From an uncultured Sphingomonadales bacterium (lineage in GTDB: Bacteria > Pseudomonadota > Alphaproteobacteria > Sphingomonadales > Sphingomonadaceae): a stretch of DNA of 32,167 nt. The position numbers and the translations under genes were made by a program. The stretch covers positions 1-32,167 of the forward strand of contig CALGEE010000452.1 of NCBI GenBank assembly GCA_937881525.1. Reading direction: 5' to 3'. Positions 1-7,985 of the stretch are shown one piece after another. Below the pieces are notes generated by a model. The model did no database searches. It was given only the letters and a program-made list of their open reading frames with translations, and had not been told where the DNA came from. Numbering within the stretch: position 1 is the stretch's first letter; each line of letters starts with the position of its first letter.

Positions 1-33
1 TACTATCATAAGTGTCACGGGCTATTGCGCGTA

Positions 34-78
34 GAGACTGAGGGTCAAATCAAGGCGATTTGGCCCTCTTTTGGTCTC
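34..78 (+). terminator. Strong hairpin with T tract, likely terminator of an off-window gene
   Basis: Bases 40-51 pair with 57-68 (12 bp, one T-G wobble) around a 5-nt loop, followed by TTTT at 69-72. This is the form of a Rho-independent terminator for a plus-strand transcript entering from outside the window. A second helix can extend it: GAGACT at 34-39 can pair with GGTCTC at 73-78. Read on the minus strand the hairpin has no T tract, so it is a poorer match to termination of the tRNA-Cys transcript. I saw no coding frame in 1-176. Confidence 0.55.
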
Positions 79-118
79 CACAGAGACTTTAGCGCAGCGG
101 CATTAAGCCCGGAGGGCC

Positions 119-139
119 CCAGAAAGGCGCCGTTTCTGG
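119..139 (-). other. Inverted repeat downstream of tRNA-Cys
   Basis: CCAGAAA (119-125) and TTTCTGG (133-139) form a perfect 7-bp stem with a GC-rich 7-nt loop, 37 bp past the 3' end of the tRNA-Cys on its strand. It could help end or process the tRNA transcript. No T tract follows, so a terminator call is not secure. Confidence 0.35.
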
Positions 140-176
140 AGTGAAGATGTCGTTGGGGTTTTAGCTGTGAGGTGTA

Positions 177-250
177 TGGAGGCCCGAGCCGGAATCGAAC
201 CGGCGTGCAAGGATTTGCAGTCCTCTGCGTCACCACTCCGCCATCGGGCC
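177..250 (-). tRNA. tRNA-Cys (anticodon GCA)
   Basis: The minus strand folds into a full cloverleaf. The acceptor stem GGCCCGA pairs with TCGGGCC, the T arm has the GCCGG/CCGGC stem with TTCGATT in the loop, and the anticodon loop CTGCAAA carries GCA, which reads Cys codons TGC and TGT. The discriminator base is U, as expected for tRNA-Cys, and the 3' CCA is encoded (177-179). Its promoter should lie in 251-300; I could not pick out convincing -35/-10 boxes. Confidence 0.96.
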
Positions 251-533
251 CCTAAACAACAACTTGCCAGTTCAGCATGCCATCACGTGGTAAAGGCGGG
301 CCTTTAGCGACTTGCCCAATTCAATGCAACCGGCAATCTGGTAGGCAAATTGGGCCATTGTGCTATGTGCGCCACAAGCCATGGAAAAAGTTGTCATTTG
401 CAACCATAAATAGGGCGTTCGTCTGAATCCTGCTTGGCGCGAGGCACAAGGCTCGGTAGAGACCATATCAAAGGCTGTATTGTGTTTGCAACACAGCCGT
501 GCCACACGGCCGAAAAATTAATGGAAATATCCG
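251..533. other. Intergenic region with several inverted repeats
   Basis: This 283-bp stretch separates the divergently read tRNA-Cys and methyltransferase-like gene and shows no credible coding frame. It holds perfect short stems: TAAAGG/CCTTTA (291-296 and 301-306), GCCCAATT/AATTGGGC (314-321 and 348-355), GGCTGT/ACAGCC (473-478 and 493-498) with a competing GTGTT/AACAC stem (482-486 and 490-494), and CCGTG/CACGG (497-501 and 505-509) just before the gene start. These could be part of the 5' leader of the downstream operon. No clear promoter boxes were recognised. Confidence 0.4.
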
Positions 534-1118
534 ATGGAATCAGTAAATTTCGAAGATATGCGTCGCGCAATGGTGGATAGCCAGTTACGCACCAGCGGCG
601 TAAATGACGCATGGGTGGTCGCTGCGATGGGCAGCGTACCGCGCGAGGATTATGTGCCTGCAGCCCACAGGACGACTGCTTATATGGACCGTTCGATCCT
701 GTTGGATGACGGCTCGATACTGAATCCCGCCGTATCGACAGCAATGCTGCTTCAGGCAGCCGAAGTGCGCACGAACGATGTCGTGTTGCTCGTCGGGAAA
801 GACAATGGCTACGTCGCTGACATTTTAAAGTCGCGGGTACAAACTATCACGGCTGTTGCCTCGGACAGATTAAGCCAAGAGCAGACTGGTGGACCATTTT
901 CACTCATCATTATCGACGGTGCGGCAGAAGAACTGCCACCCGTTCTGCTGGGCTTGGCGGCCGAAGGCGCGCGCATGGTCACTGGCGTTATCGAAGGCGC
1001 TGTGACCCGATTAGCCAAAGGTTATGTCCATAAAGGAAAAGTCGCATTGAAGTCATTTGCCGACAGTGAAATAGCTGCCATCCCGGGCTTTGCCCGCAAG
1101 CCGGAGTTCGTGTTTTGA
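534..1118 (+). CDS. Protein-L-isoaspartate O-methyltransferase-like protein, apparently degenerate
   Basis: 194 residues, cytoplasmic. It resembles the PCMT-family protein that sphingomonads encode just upstream of tolC: RRAMVDSQLRT (10-20), VNDAWVVAAMGSVPRE (23-38), the NPAVST segment (64-69), a Rossmann strand VVLLVGKDNGY (83-93), SLIIIDGAAE (123-132) and the family-like C-terminal IPGFARKPEFVF. Two features argue against normal catalysis. The glycine loop is GKDNG rather than GxGxG, and only about 29 residues separate it from the IIIDGA strand, so the stretch that usually carries the acidic SAM-ribose ligand seems missing. Start: ATG 534 with GGAAAT 7 nt upstream; an ATG at 521 is out of frame. 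Its TGA overlaps the tolC TTG, suggesting translational coupling. Repair of damaged aspartyl sites is the family role, but a non-catalytic role is possible. Confidence 0.75.
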   Translation: MESVNFEDMRRAMVDSQLRTSGVNDAWVVAAMGSVPREDYVPAAHRTTAYMDRSILLDDGSILNPAVSTAMLLQAAEVRTNDVVLLVGKDNGYVADILKSRVQTITAVASDRLSQEQTGGPFSLIIIDGAAEELPPVLLGLAAEGARMVTGVIEGAVTRLAKGYVHKGKVALKSFADSEIAAIPGFARKPEFVF

Positions 1119-2581
1119 GCGGGCGGGGCTTCATTATAATAGCGCTGCTTGCGTCGACCGGCTTAGCCGCGCCTGCGGCAGCGGACACCCTTCGTGATGC
1201 GTTGGTTTCGGCGTATGAAACTAACCCTAACCTTACAGCGGCCCGCGAAGGACAGCGCGCCACAAATGAAGGTGTACCATTGGCAAAAGCCAATGGCCGA
1301 CCCCGCATGACAGTGCAGCCGACATATGTTGAAAATGTTCTTCAGGATAGCGGCGCATCGGTTGCTCAAGCGCGCGGCGTAAGCATTAATGGCACGATTT
1401 CCGCACCGTTATACGCCGGCGGTGGCATTAAAAACGCCGTTCGCGCAGCAGAAAACCGGGTCGAGGCAGGGTTCGCAAATTTGCGTGGTACCGAAAGCGC
1501 AATTTTCTCCGCAGTCGTCGGTGCCTATATGGATGTCATCCGCGATGAATCTATCGTAGACCTAAACCGCGCCCAAGTTGGCGTGCTGTCGGTCAATCTT
1601 GATGCCACACGCGACCGTTTTGAAATCGGCGACCTGACCCGCACGGACGTTGCCCAGTCAGAAGCGCGACTGGCGCTTGCCACAAGCAACATGGAAACGG
1701 CACGGGCAAACCTCATCCGTTCGAAAGAAGTCTATATCCAACTGGTAGGCCGCGAGCCTGGGCAACTTCAAGCACCGCCGCCATTGCCCAATTTGCCGTC
1801 GACACCCGACGGTGCAGTGACAGTCGCGCTGGAAAGCAACCCCGACCTGATCGCTGCACGCGGGTCGCGGCAAGCTGCAGGCTTTGATCGTCGCGCTGCA
1901 AACGCTTCTCGGCTTCCCTCAATAAGTGTTTTTACCTCGCCGGCCTATAGTAACGCCTTAGGTTCGATTTCATCAAATATTCCCGGGTTTAGAGCTGACA
2001 ATAGCACGCTGAGTGCGCAGGCTGGCGTCCGCGCTACTCTACCGCTTTATCTGGGTGGGCAACCCGCTGCGCAAATCCGTCAGGCACAAGCCCGCCTTGG
2101 CCAAGCTCAAGAACTGGAGATCGCTGCGGAGCGCGAGGCAATTGCGCAAACCCGCGCTTCTTTTGCAAGCTGGCGTGCGGCGCTTGATGTGATCGCAGCG
2201 TCCGAACGCGCTGTATCAGCGAACGAACTCTCACTTGAAGGCACCCGCGCCGAAAACGGGGTCGGTAATCGAACAATCTTGGACATTTTGAACGCTGAGC
2301 AGGAATTGTTGAACAGCAAGGTTCAGCTCGTTGCTGCACGCCGCAATGCCTATGTGGCCGGGTTCACTTTGCTCGCCGCGATGGGCAAAGCCGAAGCGCG
2401 AGACCTTGGCCTTGAAGGGGGCGCATTATACGACCCTGTTGCCGACTATAATAAAGTCGATGGCGCTTGGAATGATTGGTCATCTCAACCCGATCCTGTC
2501 GCGAAGTCGACCCGCACCGTTGACACTGCGGCACAAAAAGCGGACATAGAACCTATTCTTAACAACGGTAAAGAGCGTTAA
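1115..2581 (+). CDS. tolC: TolC-family outer membrane channel (type I secretion/efflux)
   Basis: 488 residues. The N-terminus is a signal peptide (hydrophobic residues 6-22, cleavage near PAAA-DT at 23). The mature start, TLRDALVSAYETNPNLTAAREG, is the typical first helix of TolC/TIGR01844 proteins, and two Ala/Gln-rich alpha-helical halves follow, consistent with the duplicated outer-membrane-factor fold. TolC trimers form the outer-membrane duct for tripartite efflux pumps and type I secretion. The start is TTG at 1115, inside the previous stop (TTGA), with GGAG at 1103-1106 at good spacing. No inner-membrane pump or adaptor gene is adjacent, so it probably works with partners encoded elsewhere. 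Confidence 0.9.
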   Translation: MSGRGFIIIALLASTGLAAPAAADTLRDALVSAYETNPNLTAAREGQRATNEGVPLAKANGRPRMTVQPTYVENVLQDSGASVAQARGVSINGTISAPLYAGGGIKNAVRAAENRVEAGFANLRGTESAIFSAVVGAYMDVIRDESIVDLNRAQVGVLSVNLDATRDRFEIGDLTRTDVAQSEARLALATSNMETARANLIRSKEVYIQLVGREPGQLQAPPPLPNLPSTPDGAVTVALESNPDLIAARGSRQAAGFDRRAANASRLPSISVFTSPAYSNALGSISSNIPGFRADNSTLSAQAGVRATLPLYLGGQPAAQIRQAQARLGQAQELEIAAEREAIAQTRASFASWRAALDVIAASERAVSANELSLEGTRAENGVGNRTILDILNAEQELLNSKVQLVAARRNAYVAGFTLLAAMGKAEARDLGLEGGALYDPVADYNKVDGAWNDWSSQPDPVAKSTRTVDTAAQKADIEPILNNGKER

Positions 2582-2603
2582 ACGACGCCAAGAGGCACAA
2601 CAT

Positions 2604-3020
2604 ATGGCTGATGGCCGGAACGAACCTTCGATGGACGAGATATTGTCGTCTATCAAACGCATCATCACAGATGACGACCAAAACCGCCCCGCGGCTAAAC
2701 GCCACGCCAAAGCGGCGGCGGGCGACAAGGATGAGAGCGAGATCCTTGAACTGACCGAAGCAGCCGAAAACGCAACGCGCGACGATGTTCTGCTGGATGA
2801 TACTAAGGCCCAAAGTCTTCGACATAGCTTTTCAGCGCTGCAGACCTTGTCCGAGCCCGGCGCCGCCCCGCAAATCGTCCGGTCGGGGGAAACTTCGCTT
2901 GAAGGACTAACGCGCGATTTGCTTCGTCCAATGCTGAAAGACTGGCTCGACGCCCATTTGCCGCCAGTTGTCGAGGCGATGGTTGAGCGCGAAATCATGC
3001 GCATCACTAAAAAAGGCTAG
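2604..3020 (+). CDS. popZ: DUF2497 / PopZ-like polar organizing protein
   Basis: 138 residues, acidic, no signal peptide or membrane segment. The N-terminal EPSMDEILSSIKRIITDDD (7-25) is the hallmark of DUF2497, the PopZ family; in Caulobacter this helix recruits client proteins. The C-terminal part (about 98-138, LEGLTRDLLRPMLKDWLDAHLPPVVEAMVEREI) matches the helical oligomerisation region. Between them lies a low-complexity charged linker. PopZ forms a polar matrix that anchors the chromosome origin. Start ATG 2604 has AAGAGG 8 nt upstream. It lies 22 bp after tolC, and its stop touches the amidohydrolase GTG. Family membership is secure; a PopZ function in this organism is inferred. Confidence 0.82.
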   Translation: MADGRNEPSMDEILSSIKRIITDDDQNRPAAKRHAKAAAGDKDESEILELTEAAENATRDDVLLDDTKAQSLRHSFSALQTLSEPGAAPQIVRSGETSLEGLTRDLLRPMLKDWLDAHLPPVVEAMVEREIMRITKKG

Positions 3021-4324
3021 TGAGGGGCGTCGGTCCTCGATCTGTGACCCGGCCAATTTTTCTTGTATTGGCGGCCGCCCTGTCCCTCGCCCCAAGCGCG
3101 CTCCTTGCCAAAGACATCTATCTAGAGGCTGGCCGCCTCATTGACGTTCAGGCTGGTAGCGTCCTTACGGGTCAATGCATCAGCATCACCGATGACAAGA
3201 TCACTGCCATCGCCTCCTGTGGCCCGACGCCAAAAGGCGCCGAACGCGTCGATTGGTCCGGCTTCACTGTCCTTCCGGGATTGATTGACCTGCACACCCA
3301 TCTTGCCGACGCAGGGCAAAGCGCAGACCTTGCTTTGCCGCTAAAGACATCGTCCGCCGCGACTGCATTAATTGGCGCGCATAACGCGCGGCTGACTCTG
3401 GAGGCCGGCTTCACCACTGTGCGCGACGTCGGCACCTATCGTGGCCTGACCGACATTGCGTTGCGGGACGCCATAAATGCGGGGCATGTCCCTGGCCCGC
3501 GTATGTTTGTCGCTGGCGCATATATCACTATTCCAAAAGGCGGCGGGGAATTGAACGGCGTCATTCCCAATGACCAGCTTCCGTCCGATATGCGCCTTGG
3601 CGTGGCCAGCACGCCTGAAGGAGCCGCAGCGAAAACTGCCTTTTTGATTGAACAAGGTGCGGACTTCATCAAAACGATCGCTACCGGCGCTGTGCTCGCC
3701 ATTGGCACTGAGCCAGGTGAGCCTGAATTGACCGAAGACCAACTCCGCGCAGTTGTGGAAACCGCACGGGCAAAGGGGGTGTTCGTAACCGCCCACGCCC
3801 ATGGCGCCGTCGGCATAAAAAACGCGATCCGGGCAGGCGTCCGATCGATTGAACACGCCAGCCTTATTGATGATGAAGCATTAGCTATGGCGAAAGCCAG
3901 CGGCACATGGCTTGTCATGGATATCTACAATGGCGACTATATAGACGATATTGGCACCAAAGAGGGCTGGCCCGAAGAATATCTGCGTAAAAATCGAGAG
4001 ACCACCGATGTCCAGCGTGTCGGATTTACGAACGCTGTGAAAATAGGCGTGAAGCTTGCCTATGGCACCGACAGCGGCGTTTATCCCCATGGGCAAAACG
4101 CGAAGCAATTTGCGTATATGGTGCGCTATGGCATGACCCCGATGCAAGCTATCCAAAGCGCGACGGTCCGTGCTGCCAAATTGTTGGGGAAAGAGAAAAT
4201 GTTGGGCGCAATTGCTGCAGGACGTTTCGCTGACCTTGTTGCCGTAAAAGAAAACCCTTTGGCCAACATTACGGCGTTGGAGCATATTGCACTGGTGATG
4301 AAGGACGGCAAAATAGTGCGATGA
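3020..4324 (+). CDS. Metal-dependent amidohydrolase, prolidase-type, exported
   Basis: 434 residues from this start. It has a signal peptide (PIFLVLAAALSLAPSALLA, ending near residue 30) and then an amidohydrolase-superfamily beta-barrel: LPGLIDLHTHLAD with the HxH metal pair (His92, His94), FTTVRDVG, FIKT with the likely bridging Lys218, VTAHAHG (259-262), SIEHAS (His279) and the final metal/catalytic Asp351 in AYGTDSG. The pattern matches the COG1228 imidazolonepropionase/prolidase-like group, several members of which hydrolyse Xaa-Pro or other dipeptides in the periplasm. The GTG at 3020 overlaps the popZ-like stop by one base; an in-frame GTG at 3044 would also give a good signal peptide, and neither has an ideal ribosome site. 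Together with the downstream peptidase and permease it suggests peptide scavenging. Substrate unknown. Confidence 0.85.
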   Translation: MRGVGPRSVTRPIFLVLAAALSLAPSALLAKDIYLEAGRLIDVQAGSVLTGQCISITDDKITAIASCGPTPKGAERVDWSGFTVLPGLIDLHTHLADAGQSADLALPLKTSSAATALIGAHNARLTLEAGFTTVRDVGTYRGLTDIALRDAINAGHVPGPRMFVAGAYITIPKGGGELNGVIPNDQLPSDMRLGVASTPEGAAAKTAFLIEQGADFIKTIATGAVLAIGTEPGEPELTEDQLRAVVETARAKGVFVTAHAHGAVGIKNAIRAGVRSIEHASLIDDEALAMAKASGTWLVMDIYNGDYIDDIGTKEGWPEEYLRKNRETTDVQRVGFTNAVKIGVKLAYGTDSGVYPHGQNAKQFAYMVRYGMTPMQAIQSATVRAAKLLGKEKMLGAIAAGRFADLVAVKENPLANITALEHIALVMKDGKIVR

Positions 4325-4402
4325 TGGCGCGCCATCGACAGCCCTTCCAGATCCTTTGCAATTCCCTTGCTTGCCTCCTTTTCGCTGACTAGCGTGCGGC
4401 GT

Positions 4403-6467
4403 ATGAAAAAACCTTCCTTATTGCTGCCCTGCGGGGCACCTCCGTCATCTCGATTGGCGGCCTTTCCACTGATGCCGTTGCGCGTCCCATGACCGAAACC
4501 GACCTTGTGATGATGAAGCGGCTATCGGCTGTGGCAGCATCTCCAGATGGAATGATGGTCGCGTACCAATTGCGTGAGACCGACTTGGAAGCGAATAAGG
4601 GCAAGACTGACCTCTATATGCTAAAACTCGGCACCACCGGCGCGCAGCCAGTGATGTTTGCATCGAGGCCAGATAAGAACGAGCATGACCCCGCCTTTGC
4701 GCCAGATGGCAAAAGCATATTCTACATCAGTAACGAAAGCGGTTCGGATCAAATCTGGCGCTACGACATTGCTTCGGCGACAACCAGTCAGGCCAGCGAT
4801 TTCAAAACTGATGTGAGCGGGTTTAAAATTTCGCCCGATGGCCTGAAATTCGGTATCTGGGGCGACATCGCGCGCGATTGTGCCGAATTTGGCTGCGCCA
4901 AGGATGGCGACACATCAAAGTCCGGTCCGGGCACTGGCCGCGAATATGACCAGTTGATGACCCGTCACTGGGACCAGTGGGAAACGCCAGGCAATTACAG
5001 CCGGGTCTTCACGGTTGTGCTGCGCGCCGATGGGAAGCTTGGCACGCTAGGCACTGCTATGGATGGCGATCTGGTAGGCGATGCGCCATCAAAGCCCTTT
5101 GGCGGCGGGGACGAAATTAGCTGGAGCGCAGACAGCAGCGCAGTGCTTTTCGCATTGCGCCATGCTGACGCAAATGAAGCCAAATCGACCAACCTCGACA
5201 TTTACCGTTCAGCTCTGCAAAACCCAACGCCTGTCAACCTTTCCGCCGACAATGCGGGTATGGATACAACGCCGGCGGCATCGCCCGACGGCAAATGGCT
5301 GGCGTGGACATCGATGGCGCGCGCAACGTACGAAGCTGACAGGCTCGTCATCAAACTGATGGATCTGAAAAGCGGCAAGATAACTGCGCTCACCGACACA
5401 TGGGACCGTTCGGTTGCCTCGCTTGCATGGGCAGCAAATAGCAAAAGCCTTCTCTTGACTGCACAAGATGTTTTGGAAACCCCGCTGTACCGCATTGCCC
5501 TAAAGGGTAAGATCACGCGCCTGACGGAACGCGGCAGCATTGCCGAAGCCGTGCCGCTTAAAAATGGCGATGTCGTATACGCCATTAACAGCATCAACGG
5601 GCCATCAGACCTCGTCCATATGGACACAAAGGGCAAAACGACCCAGCTAACCAACGTCAACGCGGATGCGATGGCCATGCTTGATCCCGTGAATTACCAA
5701 AAGTTCGATTTCACCGGGGCAAATGGTGACCAAGTTTACGGTCAAATCGTTAAGCCGCAAGGCGCGACGGGCAAGCTTCCTGTGCTTCTGCTGGTCCATG
5801 GCGGGCCGCAGGGGGCACGTTTAACAACAGCTGGTCTTATCGCTGGAATCCTGCGGTTATGGCATCGCAGGGCTACGCCGTGGTCAGCATCGATTTCCAT
5901 GGGTCAACGGGTTATGGTCAGAAATTTACCGATAGCATCCACAAAAATTGGGGCGGCTGGCCACTCGAAGATTTGCAAAAAGGCATGGAGGCGGTCGGCA
6001 AGATTGACGCGCAGCTGGATACCAATAATGCCTGCGCCCTCGGCGGATCTTATGGCGGCTAAATGATGAACTGGATTTCGGGCAATTGGCCCGACCGGTT
6101 CAAATGCCTCGTCAACCATGCGGGTATATTTGACCTGCGCGCGATGGCCTATGAAACCGAAGAATTATGGTTCGACCAATGGGACAATGGTGGGCCATGG
6201 ACCACGCGCAGCGACGCGGAGAAATGGAACCCAGTCAATCATGTCGCCAAATGGAAGACACCCACTTTGGTGATCCATGGCGAAAGGGATTACCGGATCC
6301 CCTATTCGCAGTCGCTTGCGGCCTTCACAGCATTGCAGCAGCAGGGTGCTGAATCCAAATTGCTCGTGTTCCCGGACGAAAATCACTGGGTGCTGAAACC
6401 CAAAAACTCGATTCAATGGCACCAGACCGTATTCGATTGGGTCGGGAAACATTTGAAGGCCAAATAA
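4403..6467 (+). pseudogene. S9 (prolyl oligopeptidase family) peptidase, three inactivating lesions
   Basis: Conceptually about 688 residues: a signal peptide, a WD-like beta-propeller (TolB-type repeats, about 4489-5690) and an alpha/beta-hydrolase domain. Catalytic Ser (GGSYGG, about 6044-6061), Asp (HGERDYRIPY) and His (ENHW) are all recognisable. Lesions: (1) the ATG at 4403 is followed by six A; one more A would restore MKKTFLIAALRGTSV in frame with the rest; (2) a 1-nt loss between 5811 and 5822 (G5 or T3 run) after LLLVHGGPQG shifts the frame, which resumes as FNNSWSYRWNPAVMASQGYAVV; (3) the codon after GGSYGG is TAA (6060-6062) where Tyr is normal. The longest surviving frame, 4489-6066, would yield a propeller without the active site. 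A sequencing problem could explain (1) and (2), but hardly (3). Confidence 0.88.
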
Positions 6468-6529
6468 GCTAGGGGCAAATTGGCGTCGCTCCAGTGCAGG
6501 CTGGGGTGCGTTAGTATTTAGGGGGAAGT

Positions 6530-7912
6530 ATGACGGACATTGCGCATAATGTCGCAACAGAAACCGGCGGCGGGGCGGAACTGTCACGCAGTTTGAAATC
6601 GCGCCATGTCTCGATGATCGCCATTGGCGGCATCATTGGTGCCGGGCTGTTCGTTGGGTCGTCGACCACCATCAGTCAGGCCGGACCAGCCGCTGTCTTT
6701 TCCTTTGCCATTGCTGGCTTCATCATTTTGCTAGTGATGCGGATGATCTCCGAAATGGCGATCGCCGTTGATGGCGTGCAAACCTTCCCTGACTTCGCCC
6801 GCGCTGGCCTTGGGCATTTGGCAGGCTTCCTATCGGGCTGGCTCTATTGGTATTTCTGGGTGGTCGTTGTCGCCATTGAGGCAATTGCTGGCGCACAAAT
6901 CTTACATGGATGGTTTCCTGCCGTTCCCGAGCTTGCCATCGGCGTTGGTCTGATGGCGCTGCTGACGGCGGTAAATCTGATGTCTGCACGCGCTTATGGC
7001 GAGTTTGAGTTTTGGTTCTCGTCGATCAAGGTCGCAGCGATTATCGTCTTCATTCTGGTCTGCGCTGCATGGGCCTTTGGCATCACGTCCGGCAGTGGTC
7101 CAAGCTTTAACAACTTGACTGCGCATAATGGCTTTGTGCCCAATGGCTGGGGAGTGGTGCTGGCGGCAGCAACCTCAACCATATTCAGTCTGGTTGGCGC
7201 AGAAATAGCGACCATCGCCGCTGCCGAATCCGAAGAGCCGGCAAAGGTCATCAGCCGCATGACCGTCTCGGTCACGTTGCGCATCCTCATCTTTTACGTG
7301 CTCTCCATCTTCCTGATCGTGTCAGTTGTGCCGTGGACGGAGATCGTGCCCAAGGTATCACCCTTTGCCACCACGCTTGCCTATATGGGCTTGCCAGCAG
7401 GTCAGTTAATTATGGAAGCTGTGGTGCTTGTCGCGGTGCTGTCATGCCTCAACTCCGGCCTATATGTTACCTCGCGTGCCTTATTCGGTCTGGCCAAGCA
7501 TAAGGACGCGCCGCAGTGGCTGGTTCAGGTCAATGAGCGCAAGGTGCCAGCCCGCGCGATCCTGATCGCCAGCCTTTTCAGCTATGTCGCCCTCGCCGCC
7601 GACGCGGTGTCCCGCGATGTGGTGTTCAGCTTCCTGATCAACAGCTGCGGCGTGACCATGCTTCTGCTCTACCTCATGACATCTGCCGCACAGCTTAAAC
7701 TGCGCCGCAAATATGAAGCGCAAGACCCGGCGCGGCTGCAGATTAAAATGTGGTTCCATCCCTATGGAACCTACGTCGCGATAGCGGCGATGCTGGTGAT
7801 ATTGGTTGCAAAAGGTCTTGACCCATCGGCGTCGAAGGAATTGTGGTTGAGCCTGCTCGTCGCAGGCGGATTTGCAGCCGCATTCTTTATCTTTCGGCGC
7901 CGCGCAGCCTAA
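6530..7912 (+). CDS. APC-superfamily amino acid permease (AroP/GabP-like)
   Basis: 460 residues, about 12 membrane helices. The first helix has the APC substrate-binding signature GGIIGAGLFVGSS (33-45). Other family marks are VDGVQTFPDFARAGLGHLAGFLSGW, the SLVGAEIATIAAAESEEPAKVISRM region and the C-terminal KMWFHPYGTYVAIA stretch typical of the AAT/GabP branch. It would import an amino acid or GABA-like solute with protons at the inner membrane. Start ATG 6530 has a strong AGGGGGAAG ribosome site (6520-6528). It lies 62 bp after the peptidase pseudogene and probably took up its products. Substrate cannot be told from sequence. Confidence 0.86.
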   Translation: MTDIAHNVATETGGGAELSRSLKSRHVSMIAIGGIIGAGLFVGSSTTISQAGPAAVFSFAIAGFIILLVMRMISEMAIAVDGVQTFPDFARAGLGHLAGFLSGWLYWYFWVVVVAIEAIAGAQILHGWFPAVPELAIGVGLMALLTAVNLMSARAYGEFEFWFSSIKVAAIIVFILVCAAWAFGITSGSGPSFNNLTAHNGFVPNGWGVVLAAATSTIFSLVGAEIATIAAAESEEPAKVISRMTVSVTLRILIFYVLSIFLIVSVVPWTEIVPKVSPFATTLAYMGLPAGQLIMEAVVLVAVLSCLNSGLYVTSRALFGLAKHKDAPQWLVQVNERKVPARAILIASLFSYVALAADAVSRDVVFSFLINSCGVTMLLLYLMTSAAQLKLRRKYEAQDPARLQIKMWFHPYGTYVAIAAMLVILVAKGLDPSASKELWLSLLVAGGFAAAFFIFRRRAA

Positions 7913-7985
7913 TGTCATAGGATAAGCCAACGATTTCCCGCGAAGACCTTGCCCAATCGTACATGCGCTGGCAAAGCCACTTCCC

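Noticed and set aside
394-744. Minus-strand open frame of 116 codons across the start of the methyltransferase-like gene
   Set aside because: It overlaps a plus-strand gene with clear family motifs, has no ribosome site and its translation shows no recognisable pattern.
4324-4335. 12-bp palindrome ATGGCGCGCCAT after the amidohydrolase stop
   Set aside because: It is not followed by a T run and has no loop for a terminator; short GC palindromes of this kind are common in GC-rich DNA.
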